Origin: Mangrovitalea sediminis
GTDB lineage: Bacteria > Pseudomonadota > Gammaproteobacteria > Pseudomonadales > Oleiphilaceae
Direction of reading: 5' to 3'
Assembly (NCBI RefSeq): GCF_002514725.1
Contig: NZ_NTLB01000003.1
Location: forward strand, 1-64,000
DNA: 64,000 nt
Within the stretch, counting starts at the first letter, position 1. Each line of letters starts with the position of its first letter. Positions 31,410 to 39,412 of this stretch are shown piece by piece. A program made the position numbers and the translations under genes. Below the pieces are notes generated by a model that was not told where the DNA came from, ran no database searches, and worked only from the letters and a program-made list of their open reading frames with translations.

Positions 31410-32447
31410 ATGGTAGGTATGGTTATGCGCTGGCCCCAGCGCACTCCCCGTTTCTTTCTGTTTGTTGCCGCTCTGGCCTGGCTGGGCCTTTATCAGGCGT
31501 TGACGCCCTTATCCGAAGGGCTGGTAAAGATGCTGCCGGTGGCCAGGGACACTCACCTGGGTGGGGCGCTGCAATTCTTCTTCTATGACACACCCAAGGT
31601 CCTGCTGTTGTTGACGGGTATCGTCTTCGTGATGGGGATGATCAACAGCTACTTCACCCCGGAGCGGACACGGGCCCTGCTGGCGGGGCGAACCGAAGGC
31701 GTGGCCAATGTGATGGCTGCCAGCCTGGGTATCGTTACACCCTTCTGCTCCTGTTCGGCGGTGCCTTTGTTCATCGGTTTTGTGCAGGCGGGCGTGCCCC
31801 TGGGGGTGACATTTTCCTTCCTGATCGCTGCGCCTATGGTCAATGAGGTGGCGCTGACGCTGTTGTTCGGACTCTTCGGCTGGAAGATTGCACTGATTTA
31901 TCTGGGGCTGGGGCTGACGGTGGCGATTGTGGCGGGCTGGATTATCGGTCGTCTGAAAATGGAGGCGCACCTGGAGGATTGGGTGCGGGAGATTCCCCAG
32001 GTGGCGCCTGATTTTCAGGAAACCGGCATGACGCTGTCTCAGCGGATCGATGCGGGTTTTCAGAGTGTGCGGGAGATCGTCGGTAAGGTCTGGCCCTACA
32101 TCCTCGTCGGTATCGCTATCGGTGGTGCCATTCACGGTTATGTGCCGGAAGATTTCATGGCCTCGATCATGGGGCGGGGCGAGTGGTGGGCGGTGCCGCT
32201 GGCGGTGGTGATTGGGGTGCCTATGTACACCAACGCCGCTGGGGTGATTCCCATCGTGCAGGCCCTATTGGCAAAAGGCGCGGCGCTGGGGACGGTGCTG
32301 GCCTTCATGATGAGCGTGATCGCCCTGTCGTTTCCCGAGATGGTGATCCTGCGCAAGGTGCTCAAGCTCCGCCTGATCGGCACCTTCATCGCGGTGGTGG
32401 CCAGCGGCATCCTGCTGGTCGGTTATGTCTTCAATTGGATCCTGTAA
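31410..32447 (+). CDS. YraQ/ArsP-type permease (DUF318)
   Basis: This 345-residue membrane protein has about eight to ten hydrophobic segments and the family hallmark TPFCSCSAVPLFIGFVQAGVP (about 110-130), with two cysteines in CSC. A second family block, GVPMYTNAAGVIPIVQALLAKG, lies near residue 270. Family members export organoarsenicals or move other soft-metal or thiol compounds. ATG 31410 has AGGAG upstream. It is followed 11 bases later by a small thioredoxin, a typical pairing for this permease family. Confidence 0.9.
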   Translation: MVGMVMRWPQRTPRFFLFVAALAWLGLYQALTPLSEGLVKMLPVARDTHLGGALQFFFYDTPKVLLLLTGIVFVMGMINSYFTPERTRALLAGRTEGVANVMAASLGIVTPFCSCSAVPLFIGFVQAGVPLGVTFSFLIAAPMVNEVALTLLFGLFGWKIALIYLGLGLTVAIVAGWIIGRLKMEAHLEDWVREIPQVAPDFQETGMTLSQRIDAGFQSVREIVGKVWPYILVGIAIGGAIHGYVPEDFMASIMGRGEWWAVPLAVVIGVPMYTNAAGVIPIVQALLAKGAALGTVLAFMMSVIALSFPEMVILRKVLKLRLIGTFIAVVASGILLVGYVFNWIL

Positions 32448-32457
32448 GGAGGTTCTT

Positions 32458-32697
32458 ATGAAATCCGTCAAAGTCTTGGGCAGCGGGTGCACGAAGTGTA
32501 GGAATACGGTGGCGTTGATCGAGGAGGTCGCACAGGCAAAAGGGGTTGAGGTGGCGCTGGAGAAAGTCGAGGACATGCAGGCCATTGTCGGCTTTGGCGT
32601 GATGAGTACCCCGGCAGTCGTCGTTGACGGCAAAGTGGTTCACGCCGGCGGTATGCCGGATCGCCAGAGCGTTGAGCGCTGGCTGGAGGAGGCTTGA
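32458..32697 (+). CDS. Small thioredoxin-fold protein
   Basis: This 79-residue redox-active thioredoxin/glutaredoxin-like protein has active site SGCTKCRN (Cys10 and Cys13), the cis-proline loop VMSTPAVVVDGKVVHAGG (about 48-65), and a closing helix. It is small even for the family, like the archaeal-type mini-thioredoxins that accompany YraQ permeases. It probably reduces the permease or its cargo. Start ATG 32458 with AAGGAGG; co-transcribed with the permease. Confidence 0.9.
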   Translation: MKSVKVLGSGCTKCRNTVALIEEVAQAKGVEVALEKVEDMQAIVGFGVMSTPAVVVDGKVVHAGGMPDRQSVERWLEEA

Positions 32698-32743
32698 CGC
32701 GGATAGGCTTTCAGCGTCAGGGTGGTTGGCCAGGGATGGCCGG

Positions 32744-33691
32744 TTATTCCCAGTCCCCTCCCGGGGGCCGTGTCCCTGCCACGGTCGGCATGACCTCCCG
32801 GATTAACGCCATGAACTTCCGCAACCGTGCAGGGTAATAGCTGGCATAGGGATACACCAGATACACGGGCAGCGATTTCGCCCGCCATTGTGGCAACAGA
32901 TTCACCAGCCGTCCCTGTGCGATATCATCCTGCACCATCCAACTGGACGAGATGGCTGCGCCGAGACCGCTCAGCACCGCGTTGCGCAAGGCATAGAGGC
33001 TGTCGGTAGCCAGCTTGGGGGTGATGCCGAACTGGTAGGTTTCACCTTCTGCATCGTGATGGAGGGTGACTTCGTTGCGATAGAAGGTGCTCAGGGCCAG
33101 CCAGGGCAGCGTCGCAAGATCCCGAACCTCGCCGACAGCCCCGTGCCGGGCCAGTAAAGAGGGGGCGGCGATCACGATACGGGGGATTTCCGCCAACAGC
33201 ACGGCCACCATGTTGGGATCGGTGAGGGTCCCGACGTGGACGGCGCAGTCGATGTCCTCTGCAATAAAATCCGGCGTACGGTCATTGAGCATCCAGTCGA
33301 CAGACATTTCCGGGTAACGTTTCAGGTAGGTGGTCAGCGGGGCGATCAACTGATCCTGGCCGAAGGCGTGTGGTGCGCGTACGCGGAGGGTGCCGACCGG
33401 TTCGTCGCCGGCGCCGCGCAGTTCGTCTTCCAGCGCGTACCACTGCTCGATCAACTTGCGGGCATGGGCATAGCAACGCTCGCCATCATCGGTGAGCTTC
33501 ATCGCATGGGTGGTGCGCAGGATAAGCTTGACGCCCAGCTGTTGTTCCAGTGCCTGCAGTCGTCGGCTGATTGTCGGCTGGGTTGTTGCCATCTGTGCTG
33601 CGGCGTTGGACAGGCTGCCGCTTTCGACGATGCGGACGAAGGTTCGCATCAACTCTATACGATCTGATCCTGATGAATTGTTTGTTCTCAT
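32744..33691 (-). CDS. LysR-family regulator
   Basis: This LTTR of about 315 residues has an N-terminal winged helix-turn-helix of normal form (about 12-70, FVRIVESGSLSNAAAQMATTQPTISRRLQALEQQLG) and a periplasmic-binding-like sensor domain. It is divergent from an MFS transporter gene 93 bases away and most likely controls it. The start is set at ATG 33691; an upstream in-frame ATG would extend into the divergent promoter. The inducer is unknown. Confidence 0.93.
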   Translation of the reverse strand: MRTNNSSGSDRIELMRTFVRIVESGSLSNAAAQMATTQPTISRRLQALEQQLGVKLILRTTHAMKLTDDGERCYAHARKLIEQWYALEDELRGAGDEPVGTLRVRAPHAFGQDQLIAPLTTYLKRYPEMSVDWMLNDRTPDFIAEDIDCAVHVGTLTDPNMVAVLLAEIPRIVIAAPSLLARHGAVGEVRDLATLPWLALSTFYRNEVTLHHDAEGETYQFGITPKLATDSLYALRNAVLSGLGAAISSSWMVQDDIAQGRLVNLLPQWRAKSLPVYLVYPYASYYPARLRKFMALIREVMPTVAGTRPPGGDWE

Positions 33692-33784
33692 GCGTGTGAC
33701 GTATAACAGTTTTACCCGCGCGCTGGCTACCACTTCTTCATGGCTCCCGCGACACTGTGCGCCATTATTGTTAAGGAGCGATCA

Positions 33785-34996
33785 ATGTCATCTCTGGAGT
33801 GCACATCCGTGAACACCGGTGCTGTGGAGACCCCCATTCCGGGCAAAATGGTGTTTACCCTGGCCGCTGGCGCCGGGCTGGCCGTGGCGTCCATCTATTA
33901 CAGCCAGCCGATGCTGCAGGTGATGGGGGCCAGCCTGCATGCCAACGTCAGCAGCACCGGCCTGGTGCCGACGCTGACGCAGATTGGTTATGCCGTCGGT
34001 ATTTTTTTCCTGATTCCGCTGGGCGACCGGTTTGACCGGCGTCTGGTCATTCTGGTGAAGAGTCTGTTGTTGGCGATGGCTCTCTGGCTGTGCAGTCTGG
34101 CGGGCAATATCCATGTCATGCTGTTGACGAGCCTGTCGATCGGTATCGCCGCCACCATGGCTCAGGATATCGTGCCGGCATCGGCAGCGCTGGCCCCGGA
34201 ACGGCAGCGGGGAAAGACCGTCGGCACGGTTATGACCGGGCTGTTGGTGGGGATTCTATTATCCCGTGTTGTCAGTGGCTTTGTGGCCCAGGTGCTGGGC
34301 TGGCGTGAGCTTTATGAACTGGCGGCGCTCAGTATTGCACTGATCGGTGTGGCCCTGTGGCGTGTGCTGCCCAGCTTTGCGCCCGGAGCGCAACTGAGTT
34401 ATCCCGCCTTACTTCACTCGATGTGGCAGTTATGGCGGCGTTACCCCGCTTTGCGGAGCGCGGCGGTTGCCCAGGGGTTGCTCTCCATCGGTTTCAGTGC
34501 CTTCTGGTCCACGCTGGCCATCATGTTGCATGATGCCTATGGCCTGGGTAGCGCGAGTGCAGGCGCTTTTGGTCTGGCTGGTGCCGCGGGAGCATTGGCC
34601 GCGCCGTTGTCGGGCATGCTGTCCGATCGCCACGGCCCGGGGCGGGTCACCCAGGTGGGATCGGCGATCGTCGCGGTGTCATTCGCATTAATGTTTGCGC
34701 TGCCATGGTTGCCGGTGGAAGGGCAGTTGGCCCTGATCGCGATAAGTGCGATTGGTTTCGATCTCGGCATTCAGGCGACGTTGATTGCACACCAAACCCT
34801 GATCTACGGCCTGCAGCCCGAGGCGCGAGGGCGCCTGAATGCACTGCTGTTTACGGTGGTCTTTGTCGGTATGGCCGTGGGGTCGGCGCTGGGGAGTATC
34901 GCGCTGGAGAAAGCCGGCTGGCCCGCGGTGGTGGGGCTGTCGGTGCTGGCCGGCATCGGCAGCCTGATCGTGCGATTGGGTAGAGGGGCGCGCTAG
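33785..34996 (+). CDS. MFS transporter
   Basis: This 403-residue major-facilitator protein has twelve hydrophobic segments. The first cytoplasmic loop has the GDRFDRR motif (about 78-84) and the second half the SDRHGPGR loop. It most resembles small-molecule/drug exporters of the YnfM/AraJ kind. ATG 33785 has AAGGAG upstream. It is divergent from a LysR regulator. The last 96 bases of its gene are duplicated, with about 85-90 percent identity by eye, at 37011-37106. Confidence 0.93.
   Translation: MSSLECTSVNTGAVETPIPGKMVFTLAAGAGLAVASIYYSQPMLQVMGASLHANVSSTGLVPTLTQIGYAVGIFFLIPLGDRFDRRLVILVKSLLLAMALWLCSLAGNIHVMLLTSLSIGIAATMAQDIVPASAALAPERQRGKTVGTVMTGLLVGILLSRVVSGFVAQVLGWRELYELAALSIALIGVALWRVLPSFAPGAQLSYPALLHSMWQLWRRYPALRSAAVAQGLLSIGFSAFWSTLAIMLHDAYGLGSASAGAFGLAGAAGALAAPLSGMLSDRHGPGRVTQVGSAIVAVSFALMFALPWLPVEGQLALIAISAIGFDLGIQATLIAHQTLIYGLQPEARGRLNALLFTVVFVGMAVGSALGSIALEKAGWPAVVGLSVLAGIGSLIVRLGRGAR
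34901..34996 (+). repeat. Direct repeat, copy 1 (3' end of the MFS gene)
   Basis: It starts GCGCTGGAGAAAGCCGG, ends at the MFS stop codon, and matches 37011-37106 over all 96 bases with scattered substitutions and no gaps. Confidence 0.9.
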
Positions 34997-35009
34997 AGGC
35001 GCCCCGTGA

Positions 35010-35636
35010 TTACCGGCGGCGGACGACTCTCACTTTCCCGCTGTTTCCGCCGCCGCAGAAGAACCGGTCGCCACCGTCGGACTCAAGCCCCGATACGCCC
35101 ATGCCGGTCGGCATTTCCAGGCTTTCCAGTACCTCCCCTGATTGCGGATCGATCCGCCGCAATTCGCTCTGCTCATCTTCCCAGGTGCCGTGCCACAGCT
35201 CGCCGTCGACCCAGGTGACGCCTGTGACAAAACGGTTGGACTCGATGGTGCGGAGGATGGCGCCCGTTTGCGGGTCGACTTGATGGATCTTGCGGTCCCG
35301 ATATTGACCCACCCAGAGCGATCCTTCGGCCCACGCCATTCCTGAACTGCTACCGCCGGGGGCCGGTATAGTATTGATGACGCGGCCGGACGTCGGGTCG
35401 ATTTTCTGGATGCGATCTTCCCAGATCTGGTATAGGTGCCGACCGTCGAATGCCGTGCCCGCTTGGGCTGGGACATCGATGGAGTCCAGTGCTTGCCCTG
35501 TGGCCGGATCGATGGCGCTCAGTTTTTCACCCGTGGCGAACCATATCCGCTGACCGTCATAGGTGACGCCGTGCACGGCATTGATTCCCGTATAGGGGCC
35601 CAGTTCACTGACAACATTGGCTGATGACTTTTTCAT
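35010..35636 (-). CDS. Vgb/YncE-like beta-propeller protein
   Basis: This 208-residue protein is built of repeated blades with the pattern (I/L)DPxTG (e.g. AIDPATGQALDSID, KIDPTSGRVINTI, QVDPQTGAILRTI, RIDPQSGEVLESLEM), as in virginiamycin-B-lyase-like, YncE-like and glutamine-cyclotransferase-like propellers. It lacks a signal peptide and probably has five blades. No catalytic residues are obvious. The start is set at ATG 35636 rather than 14 codons upstream. It follows a transcription regulator gene on the same strand by 51 bases; the pair sits between two copies of an MFS tail. Confidence 0.82.
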   Translation of the reverse strand: MKKSSANVVSELGPYTGINAVHGVTYDGQRIWFATGEKLSAIDPATGQALDSIDVPAQAGTAFDGRHLYQIWEDRIQKIDPTSGRVINTIPAPGGSSSGMAWAEGSLWVGQYRDRKIHQVDPQTGAILRTIESNRFVTGVTWVDGELWHGTWEDEQSELRRIDPQSGEVLESLEMPTGMGVSGLESDGGDRFFCGGGNSGKVRVVRRR

Positions 35637-35687
35637 GATTGCGCACTCGCTAAACAATGAGGATGACAGGCGTTGCATGGACTCATC

Positions 35688-36908
35688 CTAACCAGTCGGC
35701 AGGGGGGCGGGGAGTAACAATGTTGTCGGGAAACCGGGAATGGCCGGCGACATCCAGCGCCTTGCGCGACCACGACCGACGGACTGGATCTTGCCCGTCT
35801 CCGCCAGTTCGTCGAGGGCGCGTTGCACCGTACGCTGACTGACGCCGAGGGCAAGCGCCAGCGCCGAGCTGGACCAGGATTCGCCATCGGCGAGCAGAGC
35901 GAGCACACTGGCGTGCTTCCCGTCGACGGGTTGCGTCAGTACGGCGACGTCTGCCGCTTCCAGTGGTTCGAGCATAAAGCCCTGGCGCGTCGCCGTTACG
36001 CTGGCGACGGGGCTGAGTGCGGTGCGGAGCCGGCTCATTTCGACACGGAGGCGAGCCCGGTGTGTTTCGTCGATATGCCGGGTCCGAAAGGCGCGGGTTA
36101 TAAGCGATTCTCGTGGAACTTCGGCGGGCCAGGTTTCAGCCAATGCTCGTATCAGGGCGAACAGTACCGGCCGGTTCCCGAGTGAGATGAACTTTCCGGC
36201 ACTCCGCACGACCTGACGACACTCCTCCACGATAAGCGCATTCGATGCCAGCAAGCGTTCGACCTCATCCAGGAGCAGGAGCCGTTCATGACCTCCGGCG
36301 ATGCATCGCGCGGCGGGCCTTCTCAGTACCTCCGCAACCTGGTCGATCTCTGCCTCCAATGCCGGGATGCCCGCGCGATGTGCCGCTTGTCGAGCCCGGG
36401 CAAGGGCCTCGCGTGCTGTCTTCGTTTGGATACGTCTCAAGCGAATCCCCGCGACAACCAGTTCAAAGGAGGCCTGTGACGCCGGTGGTAGCGGTGTAGG
36501 GTCGAAGACGGCGATTCGGTGTTCCGCCTCGTCGAGTCGTCCGATCAGAAGCAAGTGACGGATTTTGAGGTATTGCGCATGTGCGGCATTGATCCGATCA
36601 CCTTGCGCTTCAAGAACGGCCTGCGCGGTTTCGAGAGCCTTTCCGGACCAGCCGAGATCGCGTGAAACCAGCGCGATCTCGGCTTCTGCGAGGATACAGC
36701 GGGCGCGAGCCATAACAGCTTTCGGTCCGAATGCGCCCGCGGCACTACGCACCAGCACCCGGGCACGGTCCAAGTCGCCGAGCTGTGCCATGGCAATGCC
36801 GCGCAACGCCAACGCCGGGGCGTCATTGCGCAAGGCTACTCGGTTGAGTGCTCCAAGCGGATCGCCGGCCGTCAGTGCGAGCGTCGCAGCGGTGATCAGC
36901 GAGTCCAT
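35688..36908 (-). CDS. Multi-domain helix-turn-helix regulator
   Basis: This protein of about 406 residues has an N-terminal TPR-like helical half (about 1-210), a winged-helix/OmpR-like segment (about 280-330, FRTRHIDETHRARLRVEMSRLRTALS) and a C-terminal helix-turn-helix (about 345-385, SSSALALALGVSQRTVQRALDELAETGKIQ). The combination looks like a one-component regulator of the SARP/BTAD-like or MarR-linked kind, but I cannot name a family. It is upstream of, and probably controls, the beta-propeller gene. ATG 36908 preferred; 36944 is possible. Confidence 0.72.
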   Translation of the reverse strand: MDSLITAATLALTAGDPLGALNRVALRNDAPALALRGIAMAQLGDLDRARVLVRSAAGAFGPKAVMARARCILAEAEIALVSRDLGWSGKALETAQAVLEAQGDRINAAHAQYLKIRHLLLIGRLDEAEHRIAVFDPTPLPPASQASFELVVAGIRLRRIQTKTAREALARARQAAHRAGIPALEAEIDQVAEVLRRPAARCIAGGHERLLLLDEVERLLASNALIVEECRQVVRSAGKFISLGNRPVLFALIRALAETWPAEVPRESLITRAFRTRHIDETHRARLRVEMSRLRTALSPVASVTATRQGFMLEPLEAADVAVLTQPVDGKHASVLALLADGESWSSSALALALGVSQRTVQRALDELAETGKIQSVGRGRARRWMSPAIPGFPTTLLLPAPLPTG

Positions 36909-37010
36909 CGGAATCCCACCACAGTTGTCACCCTCACCGTTCAATGCCTCGATCCTAATCTATCTCTCGACCACCAACCACTGCGTCGATTGCAGACAGT
37001 CGGGGAGCCG

Positions 37011-37106
37011 GCGCTGGAGAAAGCCGGAAGGCCCGCGGTGGTGGGGCTGTCGGTGCTGGCCGGCATCGGTAGTCTGGTGGTGCGTCTGATGAGAGGAACT
37101 CGCTAG
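37011..37106 (+). repeat. Direct repeat, copy 2 (orphan MFS tail)
   Basis: This 96-base near copy of 34901-34996, including the stop codon, has no MFS gene in front of it. A strong plus-strand terminator follows (37136-37161). Confidence 0.9.
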
Positions 37107-37135
37107 TCGGACTCCAGCTGTGTTTCGATGGGAGT

Positions 37136-37161
37136 CGCCGGGCCTTGTGCCCGGCGTTTTT
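37136..37161 (+). terminator. Rho-independent terminator
   Basis: CGCCGGGC (37136-37143) pairs with GCCCGGCG (37149-37156), then TTTTTG. It lies 30 bases after the orphan MFS tail, where the original MFS transcript probably ended before the insertion. Confidence 0.85.
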
Positions 37162-37164
37162 GCT

Positions 37165-38751
37165 TTATTCCGTCCCGGCGGGCTCCGCTGCCGGGATCAG
37201 CGAAGCCATTCTTTCCGCCATGGCGGTAATGGTCAGGCTCGGATTGACACCAATATTGGCGGGAATGGCGGAAGCGTCGGCAACATAGATATCCGGGTAA
37301 CCATGTAGCCGATGATGCGTGTCGACGACGCTGTTTTCCGGGTAATCACCCAGGCAGGCACCGCCCAGAATATGTGCTGTGAGGGATTTGTTGCCGACAC
37401 TCTCGACCAGAATGCTTTGTGGTTCGCCCCCGGAAACCTCGGCGAAGGCGCGGGCCGCCTGATTCGCTTTGGGGATGTAGGTCGGCGCCCGCTGCCCACT
37501 TCGGGCATGCGACTGCAACGCCTTCTTCCAGGGGCTGTACCACCGTCGTTCGAAACGGATGTCCAGGGCGTTATCCAGGCTTTGCATGACGGTCAGCAGG
37601 GTTGTGCGTCGATACCAGTCGGTGCGCCAGGATCCGGTGGCCCGGACCGGATCAAGCAAATACTGGGCAAGGGTTTTCAGGGCCCGCAGGAACGGACGAG
37701 ACTCATCGACCATCGGACCGAACAGGAATCGCATCAGGCTATGGGACGGTGGTAGCCGGTTTTGCGTGATATGGGTGTCGGTGCCGAAGTAAAAGTCGCT
37801 GGAAATCGTGGTGCCTTCGCTAAGGTCTTCCTGCCGGTTCCGGGAGACGCTGGCGACGAGGGCTTCGCTATTGGTGCGCACGCGTTGACCCAGGCAGGCT
37901 GAGATCGCCGGCAGTGTGCGGTATTGGTCGCGGCATCGGAAGAGCAGTTCCAGGGTGCCGAGCACGCCACCGGCAAGGACGATCTTGCGGGCCCGGAACC
38001 GGAGTTTCCGGACGCTGGCGCTTGTTGAACGGGCCACGATGCGATAACCGTCGGGAGTGGGCTCGATCCGCTCGGCCCGAACCTCCGGGAACAGTTTGAC
38101 GCCTAACTGTTCCGCCAGGTGCAGGTAGTTTTTGTCGAGGCTGTTCTTGGCGCCTACCGCGCAGCCGGACACGCAATGGCCGCAAAAGTTGCAGGGGCGG
38201 CGTGCAGGGCCCTTGCCGCCGAAAAAAGGGTCTGCGACGGGACCTTCTGTTTCTGAAAAGAAAATGCCTTGGGGCACGGTTCCGAAGCTGTCGGCACAGC
38301 CCAGCGCCTCGGCGGTCATGCGTAACTGCTCATCCATTTTTCCGTGGCGGGGATTCGGGGTCACACCCAGCATGGCACTCGCTACCTCGTAATGGGGTGC
38401 CAGCTCGCTTTCCCAGTCCGTCAGGTGCCGCCACTCAGGGCTTTGGAAAAAGGCTTGTCCGGGGCGCAGTAAAACGCCGGCGTAGACCAGACTGCCACCC
38501 CCAACGCCGATGCCGCGCACAACGGCCAGGTGCCGGAAATAGTCCTGGGAGAAGAACCCGTGCAGGCCCTGGCCCGGTTTCCAGAACAGGGCGCGTGGAT
38601 CTGTCGCGGCGCGAGCCATGGTCTCCGGGTCTACGCGTTTGCCTTGTTCCAGCACGGCGACCCGGTAGCCCTTTTCGGCCAGGCGTAGTGCGCTGACACT
38701 CCCTCCGAAACCGCTGCCTATTACGATGAAGTCAAACTGGGGGTCAGTCAT
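37165..38751 (-). CDS. GMC oxidoreductase (cholesterol-oxidase-like)
   Basis: This 528-residue FAD enzyme has its Rossmann motif at residues 12-17 (GSGFGG) and EQGKR after strand 2. The C-terminal GMC block HILGGACLGDYPENSVVD...NIGVNPSLTITAMAERM carries the active-site region. A CxxCxxCxxxC cluster at Cys187, Cys190, Cys193 and Cys197 (CNFCGHCVSGC) resembles a ferredoxin motif and is shared by some sterol/alcohol oxidase-like members. It probably oxidises a sterol or hydrophobic alcohol. Its start overlaps the end of the upstream gene by eight bases, so they are co-translated. Confidence 0.9.
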   Translation of the reverse strand: MTDPQFDFIVIGSGFGGSVSALRLAEKGYRVAVLEQGKRVDPETMARAATDPRALFWKPGQGLHGFFSQDYFRHLAVVRGIGVGGGSLVYAGVLLRPGQAFFQSPEWRHLTDWESELAPHYEVASAMLGVTPNPRHGKMDEQLRMTAEALGCADSFGTVPQGIFFSETEGPVADPFFGGKGPARRPCNFCGHCVSGCAVGAKNSLDKNYLHLAEQLGVKLFPEVRAERIEPTPDGYRIVARSTSASVRKLRFRARKIVLAGGVLGTLELLFRCRDQYRTLPAISACLGQRVRTNSEALVASVSRNRQEDLSEGTTISSDFYFGTDTHITQNRLPPSHSLMRFLFGPMVDESRPFLRALKTLAQYLLDPVRATGSWRTDWYRRTTLLTVMQSLDNALDIRFERRWYSPWKKALQSHARSGQRAPTYIPKANQAARAFAEVSGGEPQSILVESVGNKSLTAHILGGACLGDYPENSVVDTHHRLHGYPDIYVADASAIPANIGVNPSLTITAMAERMASLIPAAEPAGTE

Positions 38752-39205
38752 TTTCCGCGGCTTTTTTCAGCATGAAGGGCAGGGGGATAAGGTTGAGTAG
38801 TGGCAGGTTGACCCTGGCAAAAGCCAGGATCCGGTGTTCGTCATACTGACGAAGCTCATCCCGAAAGAACCGCAGCATTCCGGGCGCATTGCCCGCGTAA
38901 CTGAAAATCAGCGACTGCCCGTCGTCCATCAGGGATGGGCCCTGGTCGGCCTGCATGGGACAGAAGTCCTGCAACTGTCCGGCGCGGCGGACCAGATTGA
39001 CGGCGCGTCCGTTGCCCTCGATGCGTTTACCGACCCAGCCCCGCATGCCGCTTAACGGCAGACTCCAGCGGGCGCCGACACGCAGCCACCAGGGACCGAC
39101 AAAAACAGCCAGGTAGGTACCGACAGCCGAAGCTTCCGAGACCGGTTGAAGGGTGGCGAATCTTTTTCGATACCAGTTGATAGGGTGTCGGTAGTGGTCG
39201 TCCAT
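38744..39205 (-). CDS. Conserved hypothetical protein upstream of the GMC oxidoreductase
   Basis: This 153-residue protein of unknown function is rich in R, W and L, with FVGPWWLRVGARWSLPLSG (about 35-53) as a possible membrane-binding stretch and FMLKKAAEND at the end. No signal peptide. Because it overlaps the GMC gene, it may act with it, for instance as a membrane or substrate adaptor. The start is ATG 39205; an upstream ATG seven codons earlier is also in frame. Confidence 0.6.
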   Translation of the reverse strand: MDDHYRHPINWYRKRFATLQPVSEASAVGTYLAVFVGPWWLRVGARWSLPLSGMRGWVGKRIEGNGRAVNLVRRAGQLQDFCPMQADQGPSLMDDGQSLIFSYAGNAPGMLRFFRDELRQYDEHRILAFARVNLPLLNLIPLPFMLKKAAEND

Positions 39206-39412
39206 GGTATTTTCCAGCGTTACCAAGCAAGCGCTTGGTCGATATTATAGTGCGTTCTTCCTGAAAACAACCGTGTGCCGTCCTGTCGCCAACGGCGGGC
39301 CTGTTTACCCTGTCTTCTGGCGGGCGTACCTTGGCAGGGGGCCGGAGAGCCAGTAGTCTTTGTGCACTCCACCCTGTGCGCCGCCTCATTGACCTGTCCG
39401 GGACCCTCAGCA

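Noticed and set aside
36960-37106. A second MFS gene upstream of the orphan tail
   Set aside because: No further MFS-like coding sequence can be seen before 37011; only the tail is present.
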